Assembly (NCBI GenBank): GCA_034002405.1
Contig: JAVFAS010000040.1
Span: forward strand, 1 to 31,747
Direction of reading: 5' to 3'
Origin: SZUA-365 sp034002405
GTDB lineage: Bacteria > Bacteroidota > Ignavibacteria > SZUA-365
DNA: 31,747 bases
Positions within the stretch are counted from its first letter, which is position 1. Each line of letters starts with the position of its first letter. Under the pieces are notes generated by a model. It saw only the letters and a list, made by a program, of their open reading frames with translations. It made no database searches and was not told the DNA's origin. A program made the translations under genes and the position numbers. Shown here one piece after another: positions 7,810 through 15,836 of the stretch.

Positions 7810-8871
7810 TCAGCCCTCCGCATTATGGGAGCTTCCAAACAACCCCTCCTGCTCCTTCCTGCCTGCCGGCCGGCGGCCGAGCAGCGCATACGCGGCGGAC
7901 GTGAGCTCACGCCCGCGTGGCGTGCGATGGAGGTAGCCTTCCTGGATCAGGTACGGCTCATAGACTTCCTCGATGGTCCCCGGCTCCTCGCCCACGGCGA
8001 TGGCCAGCGTGTTGAGTCCCACCGGTCCACCCGCATATTTGTCGAGCATGCAGTGAAGGATGCGCTTGTCCATATCATCGAGACCGTACTCGTCCACTTC
8101 CAGCGCGGTGAGCGCGTGATCGGCGATCTCGCGCGTGATGATGCCGTCACCGATCACCTGCGCGAAATCGCGCGCGCGACGGAGCAGCCGGTTGGCGATG
8201 CGTGGCGTGCCACGCGAGCGCCGGGCGATCTCGACCGCGCCGCCGGTTTCGTCGATGGCGATATCGAGAATGCGTGCGGAACGCAACACGATCGATTTCA
8301 ACTGTTCGGCGTCGTAATAGTCGAGACGGTTGGTGATGCCGAAGCGTGCGCGCAGCGGCGCGGTCAGCAGTCCCGCCCGGGTGGTCGCACCGATGAGGGT
8401 AAATGGTTTCAGTTCGATCTGCACACTGCGGGCATTGGGACCCGAATCGATCATGATATCGAGCGTGAAATCCTCCATCGCCGAATACAGGTACTCTTCC
8501 ACCACGGGCGAGAGGCGATGGATTTCGTCGATGAACAGGGCGTCGCCCTCCTCGAGGCTGGTGATCAGACCGGCGAGATCGCCCGGTTTGTCAAGCACCG
8601 GTCCCGACGTCATGCGCAGCGATGCCCCCATCTCATTGGAGATGATATGCGCGAGGGTGGTCTTGCCGAGTCCGGGCGGACCCGTCAGCAGCACATGGTC
8701 GAGCGCCTCGCCGCGTTGCCGTGCCGCGGTGATGAACACGCGGAGGTTCTCGGTGATTTTCTTCTGTCCGGTGAAATCCTCGAAGCGCATCGGGCGCAAC
8801 GTCTGGTCGAGTTCCCCGTCATCACTGCGTCCATCCGGCGCGGTCAGATCCGAAGTTCGGTGTTTGCTCAT
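7810..8871 (-). CDS. ruvB: Holliday junction branch migration helicase RuvB
   Basis: The AAA+ motor of RuvABC, which drives branch migration of Holliday junctions in recombination and repair. The 353-residue protein is full length. It has Walker A GPPGLGKTT (64-72), Walker B DEIH (115-118), sensor GATT (161-164), the arginine-finger motif PLRARFG (172-178), and a C-terminal winged helix ending near HRTPRGREL. The start is ATG 8871, giving the usual short tail before LRPMRFEDFTGQ. The upstream sequence has no clear Shine-Dalgarno site. Its stop is one base before lptC. ruvA and ruvC are not in the window, so the gene is separated from its partners. Confidence 0.97.
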   Translation of the reverse strand: MSKHRTSDLTAPDGRSDDGELDQTLRPMRFEDFTGQKKITENLRVFITAARQRGEALDHVLLTGPPGLGKTTLAHIISNEMGASLRMTSGPVLDKPGDLAGLITSLEEGDALFIDEIHRLSPVVEEYLYSAMEDFTLDIMIDSGPNARSVQIELKPFTLIGATTRAGLLTAPLRARFGITNRLDYYDAEQLKSIVLRSARILDIAIDETGGAVEIARRSRGTPRIANRLLRRARDFAQVIGDGIITREIADHALTALEVDEYGLDDMDKRILHCMLDKYAGGPVGLNTLAIAVGEEPGTIEEVYEPYLIQEGYLHRTPRGRELTSAAYALLGRRPAGRKEQEGLFGSSHNAEG

Positions 8872-8903
8872 GCGGTAATTTCGGAATCGCGCAGGTAGGA
8901 AAA

Positions 8904-8993
8904 AACCACGAAATTGCGAAGACGCAAAAGAAGACGCGAAAGCTTTACATACTTTCGCGTCTTCTTTTGCATTTTCGTGTTTTCGTGGTGGTT
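8904..8993 (-). terminator. long hairpin, terminator of the glycosylasparaginase gene
   Basis: The core arms GCAAAAGAAGACGCGAAAG (8924-8942) and its exact reverse complement (8952-8970) form a perfect 19-bp stem with a 9-nt loop. Imperfect pairing extends outward to AACCACG (8904) and GTGGTT (to 8993). On the minus strand the stem is followed at once by TTTTTT, as in an intrinsic terminator, and it begins right after the glycosylasparaginase stop (8996). The arms consist of degenerate ACGAAA-type repeats. Confidence 0.8.
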
Positions 8994-8995
8994 CT

Positions 8996-10114
8996 TCAAC
9001 CGTACAGGGCGGCGCAGTCGAGGAGGCGGCTGTCGCCGTCGCCGGTGTTGACGGCGTAGCGCTTTCCGGGCCAGATCGACGCGGCACCGTGTTCGCCCGC
9101 TTTCGTGAGCGCATAGAAATTCACATTGAATTTCAGACGTCCGCGCTCGTCGCGCAGGCGTTTCATTCTCGTCTGTTCGTCGATACGCCGGCAGGCGAAG
9201 AGGCAGGCGTCGGTGGGCGCATCGCCCATGCGCAGCCGCTCGACGATGAGAAAGCTCGAGAGTGCGAGCAGATTCGCCTCGCCACGACCGGTCGAACCCG
9301 CGGCACCGACGGCGTTGTCGACATACAGGCCGGCACCGAGAATGGGACTGTCCCCCACCCGTCCGGGAATCTTGAACGCGAGTCCGCTGGTCGTGGTCAC
9401 TCCCGAGATGTCGCCGGTCGCATTCACCGCCAGACAGTTGATCGTGCCCGTGGGCCGATGCAATTCACGAATCCACGCCTGCTCATATTTCGAATCATTT
9501 TGTCCGTCATGCATACCGAGATCGACATCCTCGATCCCATGCGGCGGGAGCCAGTCATCCTCGGTACTGCGCGTCTCCTTCCATCGCAGCCACTTCTCCC
9601 GCGCTTCATCGGTCAGGAGATTTTCCTCGGGGAAACCGTGCGCGCGGGCGAATCGCAACGCGCCTTCGCCGACGAGGAGCACATGGTCACTACGTTCCAT
9701 GACCTTCTGCGCGACACGGGAGGGATTCTTGATATTGCGCAGCGCCGCGACACCGGCGCCGCGGCCGGTCGGACCGTGCATCACGCAGGAATCGAGTTCG
9801 ACCACACCATCCTCATTCGGCAGACCTCCGTAGCCGACCGTATCGTCCGTCGGATCGTTCTCCACGATATTCACCCCCGCGATGACGGCATCGAGCGTGT
9901 CCCGTCCCTCGCGCAGGAGTTGCATGGCGCGCCCCGTGGCCGCGAGTCCGTTCGCGCTGGCGATGCTGAGGGGACGCGTCCCTCGCGCGCCGCGCCACAG
10001 CGGCGAGGTGCTGGCGTGTGCGACGGCGATTCGTGGAGGAATGCTCGCGGCGGTCAGGCCGAAGAGTGACGCGGCCTTGAGAAAGCGGCGACGGGAGGCG
10101 GAGGAGTCGGACAT
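8996..10114 (-). CDS. glycosylasparaginase (N4-(beta-N-acetylglucosaminyl)-L-asparaginase), Tat-exported
   Basis: A 372-residue Ntn-hydrolase of the aspartylglucosaminidase branch. The family cleaves the GlcNAc-Asn bond of glycosylasparagine, and some members also hydrolyse asparagine or isoaspartyl peptides. The proenzyme cuts itself so that a threonine becomes the N-terminal nucleophile; here that residue is most likely T224 in PTGTINCLAV. Downstream, GVTTTSGLAFKIPGRVGDSP and GAGLYVDN match the substrate-binding region. The N-terminus, SRRRFLKAASLFGLTAAS, is a twin-arginine signal, so the enzyme is folded in the cytoplasm before export. ATG 10114 has AGGAA 5 nt upstream; starting at 10225 would bury the Tat signal. 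The choice between glycosylasparaginase and plain asparaginase rests on the GRVGDSP context. Confidence 0.88.
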   Translation of the reverse strand: MSDSSASRRRFLKAASLFGLTAASIPPRIAVAHASTSPLWRGARGTRPLSIASANGLAATGRAMQLLREGRDTLDAVIAGVNIVENDPTDDTVGYGGLPNEDGVVELDSCVMHGPTGRGAGVAALRNIKNPSRVAQKVMERSDHVLLVGEGALRFARAHGFPEENLLTDEAREKWLRWKETRSTEDDWLPPHGIEDVDLGMHDGQNDSKYEQAWIRELHRPTGTINCLAVNATGDISGVTTTSGLAFKIPGRVGDSPILGAGLYVDNAVGAAGSTGRGEANLLALSSFLIVERLRMGDAPTDACLFACRRIDEQTRMKRLRDERGRLKFNVNFYALTKAGEHGAASIWPGKRYAVNTGDGDSRLLDCAALYG

Positions 10115-10134
10115 GCGGGTTCCTGGCTTGTGAC

Positions 10135-10209
10135 GCCCCTGCGGGGCTGGAGGCCGTGCCCCGGAGGCCGCGCCCTTGAGGCCACGGGTCCCAGGGAGGG
10201 CGACCTGGG
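10135..10209. repeat. degenerate hairpin element between era and glycosylasparaginase
   Basis: GCCCC-TGC-GGGGC (10135-10147) and CCCAGG-N8-CCTGGG (10190-10209) form two hairpins. Read on the minus strand, the second is preceded by ATCACAG, close to the ATCATAG that precedes the central hairpin of the elements at 24875 and 27077. It may be a decayed member of the same family. Confidence 0.4.
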
Positions 10210-10221
10210 CTGTGATGGCGG

Positions 10222-11166
10222 TCAATAACCGAGGCGGCGGACCCAGGCCTCGTTGTCGCGCCAGCCCTCTCGGATTCGGACATGCAGCTCCAGAAATACT
10301 TTTCTCTGGAGGAATTCCTCGATATCGATGCGGGCGGCGGTACCGATGGCCTTGATGGCGGCGCCTTTCGCACCGATAAGAATGCGCTTCTGGCTTTCGC
10401 GCTCGACGATGATTTCCGCGGCGATGTGATCGTGCTTCTCTTCCTCGCGGTACTCGGCGATAAAGACCTCGGTGGCGTAGGGCACTTCCTGGCGGAATTG
10501 TTCGAAGATTTTTTCCCGGATGATTTCGCTGACGAAGAAGCGCTCCGGCGCGTCGGAGAGCATGTCTTCGGGATACATCGGCGGACCCGCGGGCAGCGCC
10601 GCGCGGAGTTCGTCGAGAAGTCCGTCGAGTCCCTGTCCCCCCATCGCGCTGATCGGAATCACGGTCACGAAGGGGTAAGCCTCGTAGAGCCGTGCCATCA
10701 ACGGAAGCATCTGCTGTTTGTCGGAGACAAGATCGCTTTTCGTGAGCACGGCAAACACGGGTTTCCCTGCCTGCCGCAACAGATCGAGGAGTCCCTCGGG
10801 CAGCACCTCGCCGCGCTCGAGCGCGCGCGCGGCATCGAGCAGGAAACAGCTCGCGTCCGCCTCGCCGATGGCCGCATGGGCCGCATTGACCATCGCTTCC
10901 TGCAGCACGTATTTCGGCTTGATCAGTCCGGGCGTGTCGATGAAGATGATCTGATGCGATGGTCCGGTATGGAAACCCAGGACACGCTTGCGCGTGGTCT
11001 GTGGCTTGGACGTGACGATGGAAATCTTCGTCCCCAGCAAGGCATTCATCAAGGTGGACTTTCCGGCGTTTGGTGCGCCGATGAGCGCGACATACCCGCA
11101 GCGGAACGCGGAACCGGGATCGACGATCTGGTTCGAGGACGACGTGTCGGTATCATTCATGGACAT
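10222..11166 (-). CDS. era: GTPase Era
   Basis: An essential GTPase that binds 16S rRNA near its 3' end and assists 30S assembly. The 314-residue protein has G1 GAPNAGKST (30-38), the G2 region TTRKRVLG, G3 DTPG (77-80), G4 TKSD (142-145) and G5 SAMGG. A C-terminal KH domain follows (about 225-314), with RILIGAKGAAIKAIG and the final LHVRIREGWRDNEAWVRRLGY. It is divergent from rsmA, whose product modifies the same 16S rRNA end that Era binds, so the pairing makes functional sense. Two start codons are close together (11166 and 11160); neither has a strong ribosome binding site, so the first residues are uncertain. Confidence 0.96.
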   Translation of the reverse strand: MSMNDTDTSSSNQIVDPGSAFRCGYVALIGAPNAGKSTLMNALLGTKISIVTSKPQTTRKRVLGFHTGPSHQIIFIDTPGLIKPKYVLQEAMVNAAHAAIGEADASCFLLDAARALERGEVLPEGLLDLLRQAGKPVFAVLTKSDLVSDKQQMLPLMARLYEAYPFVTVIPISAMGGQGLDGLLDELRAALPAGPPMYPEDMLSDAPERFFVSEIIREKIFEQFRQEVPYATEVFIAEYREEEKHDHIAAEIIVERESQKRILIGAKGAAIKAIGTAARIDIEEFLQRKVFLELHVRIREGWRDNEAWVRRLGY

Positions 11167-11230
11167 CAAGGTAGAGCATGCGCACGGAAATTCAAAGACA
11201 CGGATTGTCGGTGATTTCGTACATTGCTTC

Positions 11231-12232
11231 ATGCGTGCCGCTCCCTATTTCCCGAAAAAATCCCTCGGACAGCATTTCCTCCACGATGGCAACATCGCGC
11301 GGAATATCGTTGCCGCGCTGGATCCGCTCCCCGGAGAGACCGTGCTGGAGATCGGTCCGGGACCCGGTGTGCTCACGCAATTGCTGGCCGAACGCGATTG
11401 CCGGGTCATCGCCGCGGAAATCGATCCGCGTGCGATCGCGGCCCTGCACGCCCGATTTCCCACGAATCAATATCCGAATATCCGTTTCATCGAGGGTGAC
11501 ATTCTCCAACTTGATCTGCGCGAACTCGTGCGCCGCACGAGCGATGCGGTCACGCCCGATGCGCCCGTAACCGATGCGGTCACGCCCGATGCGCCCGTAA
11601 CCGATGCGGTCACGCCCGATGCGCCCGTAACCGATGCGGTCATGACCACCGGGCTCGCGGTCGACGGGTTCGCTCCCGCGTCCATGCAACTCCGAGTACT
11701 CGGGAATCTTCCGTACAACATCACGAGCCAGATTCTTTTCCATCTCTTCGACCAGCACGGAACCGTGCGTGATGCGGTCATGATGATGCAGCGCGAGGTG
11801 GCGGCGCGCATTCTCGCGCCGCCGGGGGGAAAGGAGTACGGTATTCTTTCGGTGATGGTGGGCACGCACTGCGCGGTACGCCGGTGCTTTCACGTCTCGC
11901 CCAATGTATTCACCCCGAAACCGAAGGTCTGGTCGACCGTCCTGCATTTCGAATTCCAGGATCAGGTGCTGGCGAAAATCCGGAATTATTCGTTCTTTAG
12001 AAGATTGGTCAAAGCCACGTTCGGACAGCGCCGGAAAACCCTCTCCAATTCCCTCCGCCAGCTGGAACCGGACATTGCGGGTGTGTCGCGCGAAGCGAAG
12101 GAATTTCTCTCGCGGCGTCCCGAGCAGCTTTCCATCGAGGAGTTCATCACCCTGGCGAATATACTCGCACCCAATATCCCCAACACGTCCGATCACTTCC
12201 ACGGGTCCCATGACGGAATTCGAGAAGCATAA
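11231..12232 (+). CDS. rsmA: 16S rRNA dimethyladenosine transferase with an internal repeat
   Basis: RsmA/KsgA dimethylates two adjacent adenines near the 3' end of 16S rRNA with S-adenosylmethionine, a late 30S quality-control step. The protein has 333 residues, against roughly 270 for the usual enzyme. It has KKSLGQHFL (9-17), the SAM site LEIGPGPGVLT (39-49), E63 in AAEID, EGD (88-90), and the catalytic NLPYN (159-163). VFTPKPKVWS and the C-terminal helical domain follow. Between EGD and NLPYN there is an extra segment of about 45 residues, mostly three exact copies of DAVTPDAPVT (105-134) plus DAV. The last residues extend past the usual end and overlap the mgtE start by 23 nt. No Shine-Dalgarno site is visible at ATG 11231. 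Confidence 0.93.
   Translation: MRAAPYFPKKSLGQHFLHDGNIARNIVAALDPLPGETVLEIGPGPGVLTQLLAERDCRVIAAEIDPRAIAALHARFPTNQYPNIRFIEGDILQLDLRELVRRTSDAVTPDAPVTDAVTPDAPVTDAVTPDAPVTDAVMTTGLAVDGFAPASMQLRVLGNLPYNITSQILFHLFDQHGTVRDAVMMMQREVAARILAPPGGKEYGILSVMVGTHCAVRRCFHVSPNVFTPKPKVWSTVLHFEFQDQVLAKIRNYSFFRRLVKATFGQRRKTLSNSLRQLEPDIAGVSREAKEFLSRRPEQLSIEEFITLANILAPNIPNTSDHFHGSHDGIREA
11543..11640 (+). repeat. in-frame 30-bp minisatellite within rsmA
   Basis: Three identical 30-bp units occupy 11543-11572, 11573-11602 and 11603-11632, followed by eight bases of a fourth. Each encodes DAVTPDAPVT in the rsmA frame. Since 30 is divisible by 3, changes in copy number keep the gene open. Confidence 0.95.
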
Positions 12233-13628
12233 TACCGAGGAAGACGAGCTGTTCTTCGACTCCGTCGACGGCGTGCGGTCCACCACCGTCATCGCCGACG
12301 CGGAATTGCTCGAGGACATCGAGGAATTGGTGCGCGCCGATGCGCGTCCCGCACTGCTGAACATCCTCCTCGATCTCCATTCCGCCGACATCGCCTCGAT
12401 CATCAACGAACTTCCGCGCGAGGAAGGCCGCTACCTGTTCGAGATGCTTCCCCCGGAAGAGGCCTCGGAGGTGCTGCTCGACCTGCACGAAAACGTGCGC
12501 GAGGATTTCCTCGAGGAACTGACCGCCAAGCGGCTGAGCGAGATCGTCGAGGAACTCGATTCCGATGATGCGGTGGACATCGTCGCCGAGCTGGACGAGG
12601 ACATCGCCGAACAGGTGCTCGAGAAACTCGAGCCCGAGGATTCGGCGGAACTGCGCGCCCTGCTCTCCTATGACGAGGAAACCGCCGGCGGTCTGATGGC
12701 CACGGAATTCCCGACGGTGCTGCTTTCGGGAACGGTCGAAGACGCGATCGACGCGGTGCGGCAGACCGCGGAGGAGACACCGGATATTTACGAGGTGTAT
12801 GTCGTGGATGAAGACGGCAGCATGCGCGGTGTCGTCGATCTGAAGAATCTGCTGCTGGTCAAACCTCGTACCCCCGTGTCGGAAATCTACGACAGCGATG
12901 TCATCAGTGTCCGGACCGATGTCGACCAGGAGGACGTGGCGAATGTCATGCGCAAGTACGATTTGCTGACCCTGCCCGTGGTGGACACGAACAATCACCC
13001 GGTCGGGATCATCACCTTTGACGATATCGCCGATGTCATTCACGAAGAAGCGCAAGAGGACATCCAGCGCATGTCGGGTATCATGGAGGATACCGACACG
13101 TCGTCATCCATCTTCGAGATTTTCCGTGGACGTCTGCCGTGGCTGTTGGTGGGCTTCGCCGGCGAGTTGCTTGCCGCGATGGTGCTCAGCAGTTTCGAGG
13201 CACAGATCAGCAAGGTCATCGCCGCCGCGTTTTTCATCCCCATCATCATGGCCATGGGCGGGAATGCCGGCATCCAGGCCTCGTCGATCGTCGTGCGCGG
13301 GCTGGCGACCGGGGAACTCGCGCTCAGCAAAACCTTCCGCCGGTTGGGTCGCGAGTTCTTCGCCGCCTTGCTCAATGGGAGTATTCTCAGTTCCCTGCTC
13401 TTTGTCGTGGTCTACCTCTGGATCGGCGACGCTTCGTTTGGCATCACTGTCGCACTCTCCCTGCTCGTCGTGATTACCAACGCGACGTTGGTCGGCGCCA
13501 CCGTGCCGTTGATCCTCGACCGGATGAACATCGATCCCGCCCTCGCGACCGGTCCGTTCATCACCACCTCCAACGATGCCTTGGGATTGTTCATCTATCT
13601 CGGGTTTCTGACCATCATCTACCTCTGA
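12210..13628 (+). CDS. mgtE: magnesium transporter MgtE
   Basis: A 472-residue Mg2+ channel of the inner membrane. The N-terminal superhelical MgtE-N domain (about 30-155) contains the repeated EEL/LPREE pattern. Two CBS domains follow (about 160-285), including VYVVDEDGSMRGVVDLKNLL and LPVVDTNNHPVGIITFDDI; in characterised MgtE these close the pore when Mg2+ is high. The membrane domain (about 308-472) has five predicted helices and the GGNAGIQ pore motif (GGNAG with Q in the usual position). The length and order match the family. ATG 12210 overlaps the end of rsmA by 23 nt, implying cotranscription and possibly translational coupling, since no good ribosome binding site is visible. Confidence 0.95.
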   Translation: MTEFEKHNTEEDELFFDSVDGVRSTTVIADAELLEDIEELVRADARPALLNILLDLHSADIASIINELPREEGRYLFEMLPPEEASEVLLDLHENVREDFLEELTAKRLSEIVEELDSDDAVDIVAELDEDIAEQVLEKLEPEDSAELRALLSYDEETAGGLMATEFPTVLLSGTVEDAIDAVRQTAEETPDIYEVYVVDEDGSMRGVVDLKNLLLVKPRTPVSEIYDSDVISVRTDVDQEDVANVMRKYDLLTLPVVDTNNHPVGIITFDDIADVIHEEAQEDIQRMSGIMEDTDTSSSIFEIFRGRLPWLLVGFAGELLAAMVLSSFEAQISKVIAAAFFIPIIMAMGGNAGIQASSIVVRGLATGELALSKTFRRLGREFFAALLNGSILSSLLFVVVYLWIGDASFGITVALSLLVVITNATLVGATVPLILDRMNIDPALATGPFITTSNDALGLFIYLGFLTIIYL

Positions 13629-13674
13629 CGCATTTCAGATACTTCAATCCTTTTTCTCCATCGAGCGCCTTCCC

Positions 13675-14637
13675 GTGCAACGCATTCTTGCCCATCACAA
13701 TACCACCGATCTCGTCAACACGGTGTTTTTCCTGCTTCTGACCGTCGCGCTGATCGTCTGGTCGGAAACGATCGCGCTCTGGTGGCTCTATGCGCTCGCG
13801 AATGTCGCTATCGTGGCCGCGATCGGGATGACCGCACGATTTGCCGCGCGGCGGGGTCCACGCTGGCAGCTCGCGCACGGTTTCTACATGATGGCGCTCA
13901 TCCCCGTCGCCTTCAAGGAATTGTATGTTCTCGTGCCCGCGATTCATCCCGTCGATTTTGATGCCGCGTTGATATCCATCGACCGTCTGATGTTCGGATG
14001 CGATCCGACGCACTGTCTGATGACCATCGCGCACCCCGTACTGACCGAAATCCTCCAGATCGCCTACGGCAGCTATTATCTCCTTCCCTTCATTCTCGCG
14101 GTGGACCTGTACCGGCGCAAGCGTATCAAGGCGTTCAAACACGTCTTCCTCTTCGTGATGCTCGGATTCTACCTCTCCTATCTCGGCTATGTCGCCGTCC
14201 CCGCGATCGGTCCGCGTTTCACGCTGCATGATTTCGCGGAGACGGACGCGGAGCTGCCGGGGCTCGTGGTGACCGCCGCGTTGCGGGCGTATACGAACAC
14301 CGGCGAATCGGCGCCGCCCGGAACGGAATATCCGGCGGCCGTAATCCAGCGCGATGTCTTTCCGAGCGGCCACACCGAAATCACCCTGCTGGTCATGCTA
14401 CTGGCGTTCCGCTACCGTGCACGCTCACGGTGGTTCCTTCTCGTCACCGGCTCGCTGCTCATCTTCGGCACGGTCTATCTCCGCTATCATTACGTGATCG
14501 ATCTCATCGGCGGTGCGCTGTTCGCCTGGTTAACGACGCAGCTCGCACCGCTCATCGACCACTGGTGGGAACGGTGGAAGTGCTGCCGCTCCCTTCCGCT
14601 CGATGACGGACTGGGGGAAGAACCGGTCGACGCCTAG
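13675..14637 (+). CDS. PAP2-superfamily membrane phosphatase (Aur1/PAP2_3-like)
   Basis: A 320-residue polytopic protein with about six transmembrane helices. The PAP2 catalytic signature is split as usual: FPSGHT with S231-G-H233, and YLRYHYVIDLIGG near residue 265, where the second histidine and the aspartate complete the acid-phosphatase site. The preceding loop VPAIGPRF is characteristic of the PAP2_3/Aur1-like branch, which includes inositol-phosphoceramide synthases and lipid phosphatases. It could dephosphorylate a lipid phosphate or transfer a lipid headgroup; the substrate cannot be read from the sequence. GTG start 47 nt after mgtE, with no Shine-Dalgarno site; a true start slightly downstream is possible. 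It is probably in the rsmA-mgtE transcript. Confidence 0.8.
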   Translation: MQRILAHHNTTDLVNTVFFLLLTVALIVWSETIALWWLYALANVAIVAAIGMTARFAARRGPRWQLAHGFYMMALIPVAFKELYVLVPAIHPVDFDAALISIDRLMFGCDPTHCLMTIAHPVLTEILQIAYGSYYLLPFILAVDLYRRKRIKAFKHVFLFVMLGFYLSYLGYVAVPAIGPRFTLHDFAETDAELPGLVVTAALRAYTNTGESAPPGTEYPAAVIQRDVFPSGHTEITLLVMLLAFRYRARSRWFLLVTGSLLIFGTVYLRYHYVIDLIGGALFAWLTTQLAPLIDHWWERWKCCRSLPLDDGLGEEPVDA

Positions 14638-14763
14638 AGACAGGCCTCGATGATACCGATCACCCGCACCAGCAAACCATCCGGCGATGAACCGATGCGT
14701 GCGGATCCGATTCGGTGAACACGCTTCCCTGAACTCCCTCCCACACGGATCTCCGCATTGCGG

Positions 14764-14803
14764 AAACAGGACAGACCGGAGCAATCCGGTCTTTCCTGTT
14801 TTT
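14764..14803 (+). terminator. intrinsic terminator after the PAP2 gene
   Basis: AAACAGGA plus AGACCGGA (14764-14780) pair with TCCGGTCT plus TCCTGTTT (14785-14801) around a GCAA loop, with one C/T mismatch. The arm ends in a short T-run. It stands 126 nt after the PAP2 stop; the rest of the 316-bp spacer (14638-14953) shows no gene. Confidence 0.85.
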
Positions 14804-14953
14804 CAGTCACGAGAAGAGTGTACTTGCGCGTGCGTGAAGAATCGTTGTGGTTTTCACCACTCGCCGGAATGGCACTAATGTAATGGTGGATGTGGCAAGA
14901 AATACCGTTGTAGATCCTCTTCCATAATTCATTCACCATTCGAGGGCCGTCCC

Positions 14954-15622
14954 ATGCAGTTCTTTTTCCTTCGATCCCTGCTGGTCAAGCTCGACCGCGG
15001 ATCATTGCTTCGGCGGATCAATGCGATCATGCTCTATCTGTTCGCGGCAATGATCGTGATCGGTTTGATCTATGTCATCGGAAAAATCATCGGCGCTGGC
15101 GGCGCGGGAGAAGAATCGACACCCGCATCAACCGAAATGATCATCTTCGGTATCATCGCAATAATCGCGATACTCGCAGCGATCGTCATCGAATTTCAGA
15201 TATTCTATTTACGTGCCAATCTGTTGTGGAACGCGGAGAATTCACGCTACGGAGCCATGCAGGTACTCAGCACTGTCGTGAAGGCCTACGGCGAAGGCTT
15301 GACCACGCTGGTCGTACTCGGCGGCTTCCTCGCGATGATCGCGATTTGGCTGCTGGGCGCGATGGTGCTGTACTGGTTGCTCCCGGTTTCAGGAATGCTG
15401 CCGATTCCGCTGGGACTCGCTGATGGCAGTCCCTTCATCGGTGGAGTGCTGGTCATGATCGATGCGCTGATTGTCGGTGTCGTATTGCTGACCTTCGCCC
15501 ATTTCATTTCGGAATCAATCATCGTCCTCGGCGATATGGCAACACAGCTCGGTCCTCGGCAGGATGACGCGCAGCATTCCCCCGCGGCTCCTTCTGCGTC
15601 CGGCCCGCCGCCGCTCCCGTAG
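14954..15622 (+). CDS. four-helix membrane protein of unknown function
   Basis: A 222-residue protein I do not recognise. It has four hydrophobic segments, at about 24-46, 62-84, 118-143 and 161-183. The short cytoplasmic start is basic (RSLLVKLDRGSLLRR), and the C-terminal tail is proline- and alanine-rich, ending PPPLP. The second and third segments are separated by a conserved-looking polar stretch, LRANLLWNAENSRYGAMQVLSTVVKAYGEG, that may be amphipathic. GAGGG lies 7 nt before ATG 14954, one of the clearer ribosome binding sites in the window. The preceding terminator and the following bidirectional one indicate that it is transcribed alone. No catalytic motif is visible; a small integral membrane scaffold or regulator is as likely as a transporter. 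Confidence 0.75.
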   Translation: MQFFFLRSLLVKLDRGSLLRRINAIMLYLFAAMIVIGLIYVIGKIIGAGGAGEESTPASTEMIIFGIIAIIAILAAIVIEFQIFYLRANLLWNAENSRYGAMQVLSTVVKAYGEGLTTLVVLGGFLAMIAIWLLGAMVLYWLLPVSGMLPIPLGLADGSPFIGGVLVMIDALIVGVVLLTFAHFISESIIVLGDMATQLGPRQDDAQHSPAAPSASGPPPLP

Positions 15623-15687
15623 GCAGACGCGTGGGATTGCCGCATCTCCGCACCGGACCATGTTGTGCCGCGCGAGCGATATCCAGC

Positions 15688-15730
15688 GCAACAAAAAACC
15701 GGAAGCGTTGGGCTTCCGGTTTTTTGTTGC
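15688..15730. terminator. bidirectional intrinsic terminator
   Basis: A perfect 19-bp stem, GCAACAAAAAACCGGAAGC (15688-15706) with its reverse complement (15712-15730), around a GTTGG loop. The arm carries six T on either strand (as AAAAAA in the other arm), so it can stop both the membrane-protein gene from the left and tRNA-Gly from the right. Confidence 0.93.
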
Positions 15731-15735
15731 GGGTG

Positions 15736-15808
15736 AGCGGGAAACGAGACTCGAACTCGCGACATCAACCTTGGCAAGGTTGCGCTCTACCAACTGAGCT
15801 ATTCCCGC
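15736..15808 (-). tRNA. tRNA-Gly (GCC anticodon)
   Basis: A 73-nt cloverleaf on the minus strand. The acceptor GCGGGAA pairs with TTCCCGC, followed by discriminator U. The D arm contains AGCTCAGTTGGTAGAGC. The anticodon loop reads TTGCCAA with anticodon GCC. The T arm contains GTTCGAGTC. CCA is not encoded and must be added after transcription. The bidirectional terminator starts 6 nt beyond the 3' end. Confidence 0.97.
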
Positions 15809-15810
15809 AT

Positions 15811-15834
15811 TTCACCTTGAAGATTCAAGGTGAA
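15811..15834. promoter_or_regulatory. 24-bp palindrome in the tRNA-Gly leader
   Basis: TTCACCTTGA and its reverse complement TCAAGGTGAA surround AGAT, an uninterrupted 10-bp inverted repeat. It lies between the tRNA 5' end and the -7 box at 15837-15844, covering the expected transcription start. It could be an operator or a leader hairpin removed by tRNA processing. It lacks a T-run, so I do not call it a terminator of the regulator gene. Confidence 0.55.
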
Positions 15835-15836
15835 TA

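Noticed and set aside
14634..14939. Small minus-strand frame in the spacer after the PAP2 gene
   Set aside because: It runs through a strong terminator hairpin, has no ribosome binding site and no domain.
15736..15808. tRNA-Gly as an integration site for a mobile island
   Set aside because: No integrase and no repeat of the tRNA 3' end are seen on either side.
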